A stretch of DNA of 64,000 nucleotides from Ardenticatenaceae bacterium (GCA_020634455.1 JACKBQ010000002.1:248001-312000), one strand, 5' to 3'; shown: positions 1 to 8,574, counted from the first letter of the stretch. Program-made: numbers and translations. The notes: generated by a model not told the origin, from the letters alone.

Positions 1-355
1 CATCATCCAAACCATCATTGTTCAGATCACCAAAGGCAGTAAAGGGGAGCAGGCGTACGGTTGGTTTGACTGCGCTGTCTTCCAAAAACGGCTCACCTTC
101 ATACAGGCCGTCCGATAATAAGACTGACTCGTCGTAAATGCCCTGGTAGGCCATATTTTTGAGCAGCTCTTCGGTTACTTCAAGCGGCGTTTCGGTAGGT
201 GTTTCAGTTGGCGTTTCGGTTGGCAATTTAGTAGGTTCTGTGGGTACGGCCGTTGCTGCTGCCAAACCGACCTCGTCAACGTCAGCTGAGTTACAGGCAG
301 CTAAGCTGAATAGCAACGCCAGGAATAGAAGTAAAACTGTTTTATTTCTCATCAT
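1..355 (-). CDS. Secreted lipoprotein, 5' part only (cut by window edge)
   Basis: The reading frame is open from an ATG at 355 (a second in-frame ATG is at 352) to base 1, so only the N-terminal ~118 residues are visible. It begins with a lipoprotein signal peptide: basic MRNK, a hydrophobic core, then the lipobox LAAC. A low-complexity linker of repeated PTET units follows, as is common in Chloroflexota surface lipoproteins. The last visible residues, GDLNNDGLDD, look like the first calcium-binding loop of an FG-GAP/VCBS or dockerin-type repeat. A GGGGGA Shine-Dalgarno lies just upstream of the start. The role is unknown; it is probably an extracellular, membrane-anchored repeat protein. The existence of the gene is well supported, the family only weakly. 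Confidence 0.75.
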   Translation of the reverse strand, partial: MMRNKTVLLLFLALLFSLAACNSADVDEVGLAAATAVPTEPTKLPTETPTETPTETPLEVTEELLKNMAYQGIYDESVLLSDGLYEGEPFLEDSAVKPTVRLLPFTAFGDLNNDGLDD

Positions 356-440
356 TAATCCCCCGGTAAATAGATGCTGGTTGCTGGGTGCTCGTTCAGA
401 TCACCAGCCCCCAACAACCAGCCATTCGCTACGATTGTCA

Positions 441-1007
441 TTAAACAACATGTCCCAAACGATCGTTCAGTTTCTGCCCCACACGACGCAGGCGGAAGCC
501 AAGTGCGATGAGCGTGATGCCAAAAACGATGGCGTAGGCGGCGATGAGCCAGATGAGCGCCAAGGCTCCGGCCCCAGGCCAAATAACCATAGCCAACCCA
601 AACAGCACGGACAAAATGCCGCTCAATATTAGCCAGCCTTCCCCTTCAAGCTCGCGCCGTAGGGCAATCGCCCCAACAACTTCAAAGAGGCCGGTAACAA
701 TCGCCCAGGCTGCGATCAGGAAGAGTAAAACCAGTGCGGTGATGCTTGGCCACACGAAGGTCATCACACCAGCCGTAATGCTCAACAGGCCGTTCAGCAG
801 CACAAGGCCCCAACGCGGATAATGCTGGCGGTTGCCAACGGCCGTAACGCTCGATAAAACACCGTCTAACACCGCATAAACACCAAATACCATTACCAAT
901 GCCTGGAGCGTAATGCCGGGCCACATCAGAGCCACGACACCGAATGAAATGGCAAATAAGCCACGTAAGGCGACCAGCCACCAGCCGCGAGTTAATAAAC
1001 GTAACAT
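441..1007 (-). CDS. HdeD family membrane protein (DUF308)
   Basis: 188 residues made of about six hydrophobic segments in three hairpins, each with the DUF308/HdeD pattern (FGVVALMWPGIT, ITAGVMTFVWPSIT, FGLAMVIWPGAG). In enterobacteria HdeD is an inner-membrane protein tied to acid resistance; the molecular activity is unknown. The ATG at 1007 is preceded by AAGGAG at good spacing. Immediately upstream (1042-1140) lies copy A of the terminator/promoter-like cassette, so the gene probably has its own promoter. It is the terminal gene of the stress island on this strand. Confidence 0.88.
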   Translation of the reverse strand: MLRLLTRGWWLVALRGLFAISFGVVALMWPGITLQALVMVFGVYAVLDGVLSSVTAVGNRQHYPRWGLVLLNGLLSITAGVMTFVWPSITALVLLFLIAAWAIVTGLFEVVGAIALRRELEGEGWLILSGILSVLFGLAMVIWPGAGALALIWLIAAYAIVFGITLIALGFRLRRVGQKLNDRLGHVV

Positions 1008-1041
1008 GCTTAAATCTCCTTCTTGTATCTAATCTTGACAT

Positions 1042-1140
1042 GGATAGCGTACCAAGAATCAGCTTGCCTGTCGTCGGCACAATGTTGATTATTGGCTCAA
1101 CAAAAAGACCACTGGCTAGTGGTCTTCTCAACATTTGATG
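1042..1140 (-). promoter_or_regulatory. Terminator/hairpin/promoter-like cassette, copy A
   Basis: Read on the minus strand: ATGTTGAG, a perfect 7-bp stem GACCACT/AGTGGTC (1107-1124), a T5 run, GTTGAG...ATCAAC forming a second hairpin, the block GCCGACGAC, and TTGATT-like sequence ending TTGGTACGCTATCC about 35 nt before hdeD. The first part fits an intrinsic terminator for upstream transcription. The last part fits an extended -10 promoter. Four further copies (B-E) occur upstream of other minus-strand genes. Conservation and stem covariation are seen directly; terminator and promoter roles are inferred. Confidence 0.6.
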
Positions 1141-1185
1141 AGCGTTGGCGTCAGGCTAACAAAAGCCGCCATCGACTAAGTTCAG
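1141..1185 (-). pseudogene. Relic of SDR 3' end
   Basis: On the minus strand this reads LVDGGF followed by a stop, nearly the same DNA as the 3' end of the SDR gene that stops at 12493 (GTCGATGGCGGCTTTT). A matching stretch also precedes cassette copy E at 57097-57135. It is probably the tail of a lost SDR paralogue that once stood upstream of copy A. Confidence 0.45.
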
Positions 1186-1205
1186 ACAAGTATAAATCGC
1201 TGGTG

Positions 1206-1258
1206 GTAGCCGCAGTTTCTTACTGCGTTCTAGAGGCGCGGAAAGAATCCGCGGCTAC
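1206..1258. repeat. Imperfect long inverted repeat
   Basis: GTAGCCGC at 1206-1213 pairs with GCGGCTAC at 1251-1258, and the inner arms (GTTTCTTACTGCG against CGCGGAAAGAATC) pair with three mismatches. It lies 9 bp beyond the stop of the DUF4010 gene, so it may form the 3' hairpin of that transcript; it also resembles dispersed REP-like repeats. Confidence 0.5.
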
Positions 1259-1266
1259 TATATTTC

Positions 1267-2223
1267 TCACAGAGCTAATATGGCTATTGCGCTGCTGATT
1301 ACACCAACAATAACAATGATGCCAAACGCACGCACAACTGTATGGCGCAGTTCTGGCGAACCAGAAAAATAGGCGATAAACCCTTTAGCGATCGTGTTCA
1401 TGATTGCAGCGATGAGAACGGCCGTTCCCGCTACCTCGCGTTTAAGCTGGTCGCCTTCAGCTAGCTGAGTCACACTGAGCGTAATCGCATCCACATCAGT
1501 AAGACCGGCCAGGGCGCTGGTAACATAGACGCCAACCGTCCCAAAAGCGCCCTGGGCAAATTCAACGAGGACCAATATCACCGTAAAAAACAGGCCGAAT
1601 TTGATGGCCGTTGAAATTTTGAGCGGATGCGCCAGCGTGAATTCCCGGTCATCAGCATCGCTGTGACGCGCCAAATCTCGTCGCTGCAGCACGAATACAA
1701 TCGCCACCCCGGCAACCAGCATGGCGACCAGCGGAACGCCTATCATATATAAAAGAGGCGGGTAAATGACCAGTACCAGTAACAACATACGCGGGAACAT
1801 CACGCTGGAGGCGAGAATCACTCCCTGGGAAAAATGCGCCGACATGGCCGGCGTTTCCCGGCTGGCTGAGGAGAAACTAATTGTCGTGGCCGTACTACCG
1901 GCAAGGCCGCCTAGAATACCGGTCAGCTTAATGCCGCGAGAGGCGCCCATCGTCTTCATCAGAATATAACCGGCGAAGCCGATGCCAGACACCAGTACCA
2001 CCACCAGCCATATCTGAAAGGGGTTCACCAATCCCAATGGATCGATAGCCCGGTTAGGAAGCAGTGGCAAAATAACGGCCGCTACCAGCGCAAATTGGAG
2101 GGTAACGCGCAGATCTTCCATACTCATTTGGCGAATTACGCTATGGATTCTGCCTTTCATCGCCAGCAGCAACGCCGTAATGACGGCAAGGGCAATAGCC
2201 ACTGTCCCTTGATCGCTCATCAC
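1267..2223 (-). CDS. DUF4010 membrane domain, C-terminal part of a frameshifted MgtC/DUF4010 protein
   Basis: 318 residues, mostly hydrophobic, with about nine membrane segments. The sequence corresponds to the C-terminal two thirds of MgtC/SapB-DUF4010 proteins (about 420 residues, normally one chain). The frame opens with GTG-ATG at 2223, overlapping the stop of the N-terminal part by 4 bp. Adding one G in GGGCACTGG near 2230 would join the two frames into FGALVMSDQG, which fits the family pattern, so a single-base deletion is the simplest explanation. Translational coupling through the overlap could still give two interacting polypeptides. MgtC-type proteins affect magnesium and membrane energetics; the function of DUF4010 is not established. 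Confidence 0.75.
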   Translation of the reverse strand: MMSDQGTVAIALAVITALLLAMKGRIHSVIRQMSMEDLRVTLQFALVAAVILPLLPNRAIDPLGLVNPFQIWLVVVLVSGIGFAGYILMKTMGASRGIKLTGILGGLAGSTATTISFSSASRETPAMSAHFSQGVILASSVMFPRMLLLVLVIYPPLLYMIGVPLVAMLVAGVAIVFVLQRRDLARHSDADDREFTLAHPLKISTAIKFGLFFTVILVLVEFAQGAFGTVGVYVTSALAGLTDVDAITLSVTQLAEGDQLKREVAGTAVLIAAIMNTIAKGFIAYFSGSPELRHTVVRAFGIIVIVGVISSAIAILAL

Positions 2224-2576
2224 CAGTGCCCAAACAAAAATGTCAATATAACGGCAACCTCGGTAGTAATGCCAGTTTCTTTTTTGGTTCGTGTCAGGGT
2301 GCTCAAATAGCTGGCGGTGATTAACAAAATCAAGCCGCCTAAAGCTAATGCTGTCGGCAATATGCCGAAGTCGGTCATCATGAAGGCGGTCACGGAGCCT
2401 AACAGGGCAATCAGGGAAAAGGTGCGTATACCGGCAAAGTCAGGCGCGTCTTCCTTTTGCTGGAAGAACTCCCGTTCCAGGCCCAGCAGCGCTCCAATGA
2501 GAAGCGCTGCGCCAAAACGCCACCAGGGTTCAAAATCGGATAAATTGATCATATTTTTGCCAAACAAATCTGCCAT
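2220..2576 (-). CDS. MgtC/SapB-like N-terminal domain, frameshifted from the DUF4010 part
   Basis: About 118 residues containing the MgtC signature (FGAALLIGALLGLERE, then GIRTFSLIALLGS) and three to four membrane segments. It ends abruptly at FLFGHW followed by TGA, where family members continue into DUF4010; the continuation is in the -1 frame starting at 2223. The open frame extends upstream to 2672, but that extension overlaps a hairpin repeat (2630-2700), so the ATG at 2576 or 2552 is preferred. No strong Shine-Dalgarno is visible for either. Probably a recently broken gene, or an assembly error. Confidence 0.7.
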   Translation of the reverse strand: MADLFGKNMINLSDFEPWWRFGAALLIGALLGLEREFFQQKEDAPDFAGIRTFSLIALLGSVTAFMMTDFGILPTALALGGLILLITASYLSTLTRTKKETGITTEVAVILTFLFGHW

Positions 2577-2629
2577 GCTGGTATAGAACGAGCATGACAA
2601 ACGTTGTGATAAAGCTGTGACAATGATTA

Positions 2630-2700
2630 AGGGTTTGCCCGTTTTTAACTTTTGACTTTGGTGAACGGGCAAACCTTGGGGTTCGTTTCCTTATCAAAAG
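2630..2700 (-). repeat. Conserved 3' hairpin element, copy 1
   Basis: On the minus strand it starts immediately after the USP stop codon (2701) with CTTTTGATAAGGAAACGAA followed by CCCCA, then a 12-bp perfect stem GGTTTGCCCGTT/AACGGGCAAACC with a 20-nt loop. The same block follows the GH3 gene at 35297-35385, where the stem has compensating base changes. There is no T run, so it is a terminator only by position; it may instead protect or process the 3' end. Confidence 0.6.
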
Positions 2701-3612
2701 TTAAACGCTTGCCGGCTTCCTCGTGGGAATGACCAGCGTGGCGCAGTTGGTAGCTTGCAATACTTTCTCGGTGACGCTGCCAAAAACCCAACGGCCGATG
2801 CCGGAACGGCCGTGACTAGAGATGAGTACCAGCCCTACTGATTGCTGATCAGCATACTCAATAATGGCCTCGGCCGCTGGGCCGACGGCAACATGGGTAG
2901 TGATAGGTCGTTGTGTCTGGGAGAAGGATTGCTTTACGCTTTGCAGGTAATTGTCAGCCCTGTGCTGTTCGTCAGCTATTATTTGCTCACGACTGCTTCC
3001 AGTGAGCTGCCGGATGTCGGGAATGGATGGGAGGTCTATGACGCGCAGCAACAGGAGTTCGCCGCCAATAGCCTGTGCCAAATTAAGCGCCGGGGTCAGG
3101 GCGGTTTCGGCCGTTTCTGACCCATCCAAGGGAACCAGGATGCGCTTGGAGGCCAATGGAGCGACCTCCGCCTGGGCGCGAATAATAGCAACCGCACAGG
3201 AGGCGTGGTGCAGAACTTTGTCAGCCACGCTGCCATAGGCCCAACGGCTGACGCCGGAACGGCCGTGACTAGACATGAAGATGAGATCAATATCCTCGCT
3301 TTGGGCATAATCAAGGATAGCCTGGGCGGCTGGCCCACTGGCCAGTTCCGTTTTTAGGGCGGCCGGTGTAGGCATCAGCCGGTTGCGCACGGACTTGAGA
3401 TATGATTGGGCCTCAGCCTCACCTGCTTGAATCAGACGTCGCCTTAATTCCGGCCCCGGTTCCATAATTTCTTCAATCATTTGTTCTGACGTAACGGCCG
3501 TTAACAATACAATTTGTCCCGTTACCGCCTCGGCAATCATTAGCGCTGCCGATAACGGCCGTTCTGCCAATTCAGAGCCATCCAACGGTACCAAAATCTT
3601 TTGCCATGCCAT
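2701..3612 (-). CDS. Universal stress protein, tandem domains
   Basis: The start is the ATG at 3612 (MAWQKILVPLDG), preceded by AAGGAG; the frame extends further upstream without support. 303 residues form two USP (UspA-fold) domains, each opening with KILVPLDGSE/RILVPLDGSE and ending with the ATP-binding loop G-x2-G-x9-G-S: HGRSGVSRWAYGS around residue 115 and HGRSGIGRWVFGS around residue 270. Both loops are intact, so nucleotide binding is likely at both sites. It lies 16 bp after the stop of the SLC13 transporter gene and is probably co-transcribed with it. Soluble and cytoplasmic; stress or dormancy role inferred from the family. Confidence 0.92.
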   Translation of the reverse strand: MAWQKILVPLDGSELAERPLSAALMIAEAVTGQIVLLTAVTSEQMIEEIMEPGPELRRRLIQAGEAEAQSYLKSVRNRLMPTPAALKTELASGPAAQAILDYAQSEDIDLIFMSSHGRSGVSRWAYGSVADKVLHHASCAVAIIRAQAEVAPLASKRILVPLDGSETAETALTPALNLAQAIGGELLLLRVIDLPSIPDIRQLTGSSREQIIADEQHRADNYLQSVKQSFSQTQRPITTHVAVGPAAEAIIEYADQQSVGLVLISSHGRSGIGRWVFGSVTEKVLQATNCATLVIPTRKPASV

Positions 3613-3628
3613 ACTTCTCTCCTTTAGG

Positions 3629-5401
3629 CTAACGAAGCGTAACGATGCCCAAGAGCTGCCATATCCAAATAACGCCAAAGCTTAAAATGAGCAGCCCAAT
3701 CACATTTAATAAAATGCCGCGCCGGAAAATATCCTGCGGTCGGAAAAGCCCCGTGGAGTAAGCCATCATCGTTGGTGGCGTACCCACAACCAGGGCAAAA
3801 TCAATAGATGAACCGATAGCCACCACCGCCACCAACAAGCGAGGATCAATTTGCAGAATTTGCGCCAACGGAATCGCAATCGGAATCAGCATAGCGGCCG
3901 TAGCCGTGTTAGAAATAAATGCACCCGTTACCAACGTTAATGCGGCTACTAGGAATATCACGATGGCTGGTGGCAGATGTTCCAGTCCGGTTAGGTGCAA
4001 CGTTATCCAGTCGGAAACGCCCGTGTTGACCAGCGTGACGCCAATCGCCAGTCCGCCGCCAAATGTTAGCAGGGCATTCCAGTTAATCCGGTTCAGCGAC
4101 TCCTTGTCCAGTATATTGGTCAAAAAGAGAAAGACCGCGCCGCTTAAAGCGACAATCGTGGTGGAAAGACCGTGCCATCGTTCCGTCAGCCACAGCACAA
4201 TAACGCCAGCAAAGGCCAGCAAAACCAGCCATTGTCCTCGATTCGGCGTACCCAACGCCTGTTTTTCTTGCTCATACATCTCCCGGCTGAAGCCGCCAAC
4301 TTCTCCTAATTTAACGTGGAAACTGAGCAACAGGTAAAGCCAGATAATAGGGATCATCAAAATAGTGACTGGCAGACCAAAGCGGAACCAATCTACAAAA
4401 GCGAGGTCTGTACCGGCGAACTCATTCAGAAAGGAGATCGCCATGATATTGGCCGGGGTACCGATGGCCGACCCCACGCCGCCGACGGTGGCGGCGTAGG
4501 CAACGCTAAGAATGAGGGCACGGCGGAAGCCGGTACGGCCGACTTCTTCGGGGATTTTGTCCAAAATAGCCAGGGCGATGGGAATGATGACGGCGACGCT
4601 GGCGGTGTTGGACATCCACATAGAAAGGAAGGCGGTCAATCCCATCATGGTTAGCATCAGGTAGGCGGGTTTGAGGCTGGCGCGGCTGAGAATTGCCAAC
4701 GCCAACCGACGGTCTACCCCGGTGTGTCGCATCCCTTCCGCCAAGAGGAACCCGGCTAGAAACAGGATGATGATAGGGTGGGAAAATGGTTGCAAGATGG
4801 TTTGGGCGTCGGTGATACCGGCGGCGACGACGACAACCGGAATGAGTAAAGCAGATGCCGCAAGCGGTATCAGTTCAGTCAGCCACAGGGTGGCGACGAT
4901 GAACAGGAGCGCGAGAGCTATCTTGGCTTTGAAGGGGATGTGCATAGTAAAGACGAGCCAGCCGTTGTTGATTTTTGTTGCCGGCAGATGCTGTTGATAG
5001 CTGGGGCCGATGATGGTAGAGGAGACGTTATCCAGCGTAAGGGGAATGGCGTTCTTGGTCGTGCCCAGCAGACGAACGCGGTAGGTGAGGGATTGCCCCA
5101 ACTGGTTGGGAAAGGCAGATGCGCCGGAAACGATGAGCTGGTATTCGTCGCCGCTGACGGTTTGGATGATGGTCTCTTTTGCGACCCGACCTACTTTGAA
5201 GGGGTGGACGGCCGTTATCGTCTGGTCCGGCAACGTAACCTGGATATGGGCTGTGTAATCGCCCGGCAACAGGTCGGCGGGGGCCATCAAGTAGCCGACA
5301 ACACCTGCTAACAGGACAAATAAAATGGTCCAATAGCGGGCCGGAAGTAGTTGATACAGTTGTTCAAACAGTAGTGGTCTGTTTATCCGCATGCCGTTCA
5401 T
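3629..5401 (-). CDS. SLC13/DASS family anion:Na+ symporter
   Basis: 590 residues. A first membrane helix (residues 23-41) is followed by an extracytoplasmic domain of about 110 residues, unusual for the family, and then the usual ~11-TM DASS core. The core carries the two substrate/sodium hairpins with SNTAS (around residue 265) and SNTAT (around residue 500), and the GTPAN and GTPPT loops. DASS proteins take up dicarboxylates, sulfate or citrate; the substrate cannot be read from the sequence. It sits between USP genes with short spacers (25 bp and 16 bp), indicating an operon. The N-terminal periplasmic insert may be a sensor or ligand-binding addition. Confidence 0.85.
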   Translation of the reverse strand: MNGMRINRPLLFEQLYQLLPARYWTILFVLLAGVVGYLMAPADLLPGDYTAHIQVTLPDQTITAVHPFKVGRVAKETIIQTVSGDEYQLIVSGASAFPNQLGQSLTYRVRLLGTTKNAIPLTLDNVSSTIIGPSYQQHLPATKINNGWLVFTMHIPFKAKIALALLFIVATLWLTELIPLAASALLIPVVVVAAGITDAQTILQPFSHPIIILFLAGFLLAEGMRHTGVDRRLALAILSRASLKPAYLMLTMMGLTAFLSMWMSNTASVAVIIPIALAILDKIPEEVGRTGFRRALILSVAYAATVGGVGSAIGTPANIMAISFLNEFAGTDLAFVDWFRFGLPVTILMIPIIWLYLLLSFHVKLGEVGGFSREMYEQEKQALGTPNRGQWLVLLAFAGVIVLWLTERWHGLSTTIVALSGAVFLFLTNILDKESLNRINWNALLTFGGGLAIGVTLVNTGVSDWITLHLTGLEHLPPAIVIFLVAALTLVTGAFISNTATAAMLIPIAIPLAQILQIDPRLLVAVVAIGSSIDFALVVGTPPTMMAYSTGLFRPQDIFRRGILLNVIGLLILSFGVIWIWQLLGIVTLR

Positions 5402-5426
5402 GATTGTCGCAGTTCCTGACGTAAGA

Positions 5427-6338
5427 TTATGTCCAATTTTCCTTCAAGTAAGCGGGAGATTTACGCCGCACAACCATCACGGCCTGATCGGTGCCTAACA
5501 AAACTTTTTCGGTAACGCTGCCGTAGGTCCAGAGCAAGATGCCGGAACGGCCGTGACTGTTCATAACAATTAAATCCACGTCCTGTTCGTCGGCATAATC
5601 AATAATGACGTCGGCGGCTGAACCGATAATCGCCACCGTTTTAACAGAAATATCATGCGCTGTGGTCAAAGACGCTTTGATCTGTTCCAGGTAAGCAACT
5701 GCCTTGGCGCGCACGTTGGCTTCAATTTGGGCAATGCTTCGCTCCGGTGTCGTTAATTCTTGTGCCAAATAGGGCAAGGCGACAGCTCGCAGCAAAATGA
5801 GTTCGGCCGATAGGGCGTGGGCCAACGCAACGGCTGATTCCAGAGCTTGGGCAGCCATATCTGAGCCATCCAGCGGGAGCAAAATACGCCGGAACGTGTC
5901 AGGTTCGTTGCTCGGCTGGCCAGGGATAACAAGCACAGGGCAAGTTGCCTGACGCAGCAACCGGGCAGACACGCTGCCGTAGCGCCACCGCGTCAGCTCA
6001 GAACGGCCGTGGCTGCTCATCACAATCAGATCGACCTCATTTTCCTCAGCGTAATTGATAACGGCCGTTGCTGTGTTAAAGTCAACAACCACTGCCGACG
6101 TCATATTGACCCCGTCAGTGGCAAAGCGGGCGCAAACAGCGGCCAAATACCGCCCCGCCTCCTCTGCGGCATGAGGCAATGATGCCTCGGGCAAGACCAA
6201 ATCAATATCCAACGGCACAACCACATGGAGCAAGACAATCTCAGCCGACATGCCTGCAGCCATGCACATGGCCGGAGCCAGCGCCCGCTCTGCTAATGGT
6301 GATCCATCCAGCGGTAATAGAATCTTCTTGAATTTCAT
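5427..6338 (-). CDS. Universal stress protein, tandem domains
   Basis: 303 residues in two USP domains (KKILLPLDGS at the start; RRILLPLDGS at about residue 150). The C-terminal ATP loop is intact (HGRSGILLWTYGS). The N-terminal one reads HGRSELTRWRYGS, with Glu in place of the second glycine, so ATP binding there is doubtful. It is followed by the SLC13 gene and preceded by the baeRF gene with a 25-bp gap; all are on the same strand and probably one transcript. The N-terminal domain contains an acidic loop (DIDLVLPEAS) not shared with its neighbours. Confidence 0.9.
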   Translation of the reverse strand: MKFKKILLPLDGSPLAERALAPAMCMAAGMSAEIVLLHVVVPLDIDLVLPEASLPHAAEEAGRYLAAVCARFATDGVNMTSAVVVDFNTATAVINYAEENEVDLIVMSSHGRSELTRWRYGSVSARLLRQATCPVLVIPGQPSNEPDTFRRILLPLDGSDMAAQALESAVALAHALSAELILLRAVALPYLAQELTTPERSIAQIEANVRAKAVAYLEQIKASLTTAHDISVKTVAIIGSAADVIIDYADEQDVDLIVMNSHGRSGILLWTYGSVTEKVLLGTDQAVMVVRRKSPAYLKENWT

Positions 6339-6363
6339 TGCGCACCTACTTATTTGCTGTTAA

Positions 6364-7527
6364 TCAATATCGGTAGACAGCGGCTAATATATTCTGGCTG
6401 GGCATCTCTTCGAGAGGGACAGCATAAATGGCACCGCCGTTCATCATCGTCTGTATGACGGCAATATTGAGCAGGTCGCCATCGCCGCCGCCCTTTTCCT
6501 GATGCAGCTCAACCGCGCCCGTTTCTGGATCAAAGCGTCCCCACAGCCGCTGTCCTAAAGCCACAAACAGGGTTTCGATACGGCCGTTAAAAGCGGCCTG
6601 GATGATTTGCAACGGGTCGTTGGACGCTTTTTCACTGCCGCTTCTGATCAATTGTTGGTATTCAGCGCCCGCTTGCCGACGCGCCTGTTGGAACAGCGGC
6701 TGTACAATAGCCCACCCTCGCTGATGCAGTTCGTCCGCCCGCAGCATTTCAGGATTACCAGAGATAACTTCCTCAACCAGATGAGGGTAGCTGTTCACTT
6801 CTTTGTATAGCGGCAGCAGATTGTCAACGCCCGCTAACACCAATGGTGCGTGTTCGTTTACCAGCCAGGTAGCTAACCCACTGTTTATCTGCCGGAAGTA
6901 GCGTCGGATATTTGTGCGAGATTGTTTGTCCGCAGCGCCATGCCCATGAAAAACAGCCGTGCGTCTTCCGCTGCCCGACGACGGCCCCGATTTGGTATGG
7001 AACTGAAACTGTTTTTCCGGCCCGTCGGACACCATCGTTTCGGCCAGGCTGGCGGGGATGTCTGCCACGTCTACTTCGCCGATACTGTGTCGCGTACCTT
7101 GCAGCAGCCTGACCTGGTTTTGACTAAGCGCCAGGATGAAGAATTGGCCATCGTCGGCCAACAGTGGCAGCAAGGGTTTGATGTGGAAACGGCCGGCAAT
7201 GACGGCTTGCGCCTCGAAATGATAGGGAAGGCGGTAATGATAAAATGTTTCCGCTGAGAGAAACAGAGCCAACCCTTCATTCTGGTGTCGCCAGAAAAGC
7301 TTGTCCCACAACAGTTTCTGCGCCGGTTCTAACAGTTCTTGGGCATCCGGAACGCGCAATCCTGCCGCCAGCAAATGCTTTTCTGCCTCTGCTAACAGAT
7401 TCTTTAGCTGAATCCGCCCCTGATCGGTTTCTGTCGCGCTAGGATTGGTGGGCATATAAATGGAAATGCAGACGCCATCCTGCTCCTGGTAAAGCGTTTT
7501 TAAATCATCTCGGGTTAAGATAGTCAT
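6364..7527 (-). CDS. baeRF-family protein (archaeo-eukaryotic release factor-like)
   Basis: 387 residues resembling bacterial baeRF proteins: an N-terminal region beginning LTRDDLKTL with the typical SIYMPT strand, a middle domain with LRADELHQRGW, and a C-terminal L7Ae-like part (DPLQIIQAAFNGRIETLFVA...LWGRFD) ending in a motif for alternative use of an AIYAVP strand. The catalytic GGQ of true release factors is not seen. Members act on or with ribosomes, some as hibernation factors (established for the wider group); a role in stalled or dormant ribosomes would match the surrounding USP genes. Subfamily assignment is uncertain. A 160-bp spacer separates it from the next USP gene upstream. 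Confidence 0.75.
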   Translation of the reverse strand: MTILTRDDLKTLYQEQDGVCISIYMPTNPSATETDQGRIQLKNLLAEAEKHLLAAGLRVPDAQELLEPAQKLLWDKLFWRHQNEGLALFLSAETFYHYRLPYHFEAQAVIAGRFHIKPLLPLLADDGQFFILALSQNQVRLLQGTRHSIGEVDVADIPASLAETMVSDGPEKQFQFHTKSGPSSGSGRRTAVFHGHGAADKQSRTNIRRYFRQINSGLATWLVNEHAPLVLAGVDNLLPLYKEVNSYPHLVEEVISGNPEMLRADELHQRGWAIVQPLFQQARRQAGAEYQQLIRSGSEKASNDPLQIIQAAFNGRIETLFVALGQRLWGRFDPETGAVELHQEKGGGDGDLLNIAVIQTMMNGGAIYAVPLEEMPSQNILAAVYRY

Positions 7528-7688
7528 AGTGAACCTCCATTCTTAATAATCTCGGGTCTCAGGTTTTGAGCGAAACGTGACCTTCCTCTGATTACGTTTT
7601 ACTCATCACGGGCCTGTTGCCCGCCTGCATTCCCAAAGAATCATAATCTTCCCTGAAGCTGTACATATTCTGTTGAGCGAAACAATCG

Positions 7689-8564
7689 TTATCGAATAAC
7701 CAAAGTGGCGCAATGTGCCCCGCGCAGCGTTTTTTCGGTCACGCTGCCAAATATCCAACGATCCACGCCAGAACGGCCGTGACTGGACATGACAATTAAA
7801 TCAGCCTGTAATTCATCGGCCGTATCAATGAGGCTCTCGGCGACAGGACCAGCGGCGACTTGGGTGGTGATCTGGATACGGCCGTTTTTCAAAGATTTTC
7901 GTACACGCTGTAAATAAATGCTGGCTTCCTGTTCCGCTATCGCCATAACTGAGGCAACGCCGGGCCAGCCGGCGACCGGTTCTTTCGGTATCGGCGGCAT
8001 TTCCGCTACCCGCAGTAAGACCAGTTCTGCCGCTACCTCATGGGCCAGCTTCAGCGCCGGGCCTAACGCGCTCTCCGCTTGCAGCGAGCCATCCAGTGGC
8101 ACCAGAATGCGTTTAGGGGCAAATGGTTCTGTTTCTACCTGGGGGTGAATGATAGCCAGGGAGCATTCGGCTTTATGTAATACCTTATCAGCGACACTGC
8201 CGTAAACCCAACGACCAATGCCGGAACGGCCGTGGCTGGACATCACAATCAAATCAATCCCATTTTCATGGGCAAAGTCAAGGATCGAGTCGGCTGCTTT
8301 TCCCACCACAGTTTCGCCTTTAAGGTGTACCGTAGAAAAGAGCGAACGGAGTTGAAGTCCACTCAGGTACCTTTTGGCTTCCCTTTGGCCCCCATCGATA
8401 ATGCGTTGATACAGGTCTGGATCAAGCTTAATAGATAGGGGCACAACCACTCTAAGCAGAACGATCTCGGCTGAAAATGCTTCTGCGAGAGCCACCGCCG
8501 GAACCAGCGCCGTTTCCGCTAACTCAGAGCCATCCAGGGGAAGTAAAATTTTATTAAATGGCAT
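7689..8564 (-). CDS. Universal stress protein, tandem domains
   Basis: 291 residues, two USP domains opening NKILLPLDGSE and KRILVPLDGS. Both ATP loops are complete: HGRSGIGRWVYGS (about residue 115) and HGRSGVDRWIFGS (about residue 265). The ATG at 8564 has GGAG upstream. It follows a 35-residue membrane peptide gene by 10 bp, and both lie downstream of cassette copy B, which probably supplies the promoter. Confidence 0.92.
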   Translation of the reverse strand: MPFNKILLPLDGSELAETALVPAVALAEAFSAEIVLLRVVVPLSIKLDPDLYQRIIDGGQREAKRYLSGLQLRSLFSTVHLKGETVVGKAADSILDFAHENGIDLIVMSSHGRSGIGRWVYGSVADKVLHKAECSLAIIHPQVETEPFAPKRILVPLDGSLQAESALGPALKLAHEVAAELVLLRVAEMPPIPKEPVAGWPGVASVMAIAEQEASIYLQRVRKSLKNGRIQITTQVAAGPVAESLIDTADELQADLIVMSSHGRSGVDRWIFGSVTEKTLRGAHCATLVIR

Positions 8565-8574
8565 AGGAGACTCC

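Noticed and set aside
1042..1140. The repeated cassette as a known metabolite riboswitch
   Set aside because: Downstream genes share no metabolic pathway and the sequence matches no riboswitch class I can recall; kept as an unknown regulatory element.
2577..2672. N-terminal extension of the MgtC-like protein up to 2672
   Set aside because: It overlaps the hairpin repeat shared with 35297-35385 and has no ribosome site.
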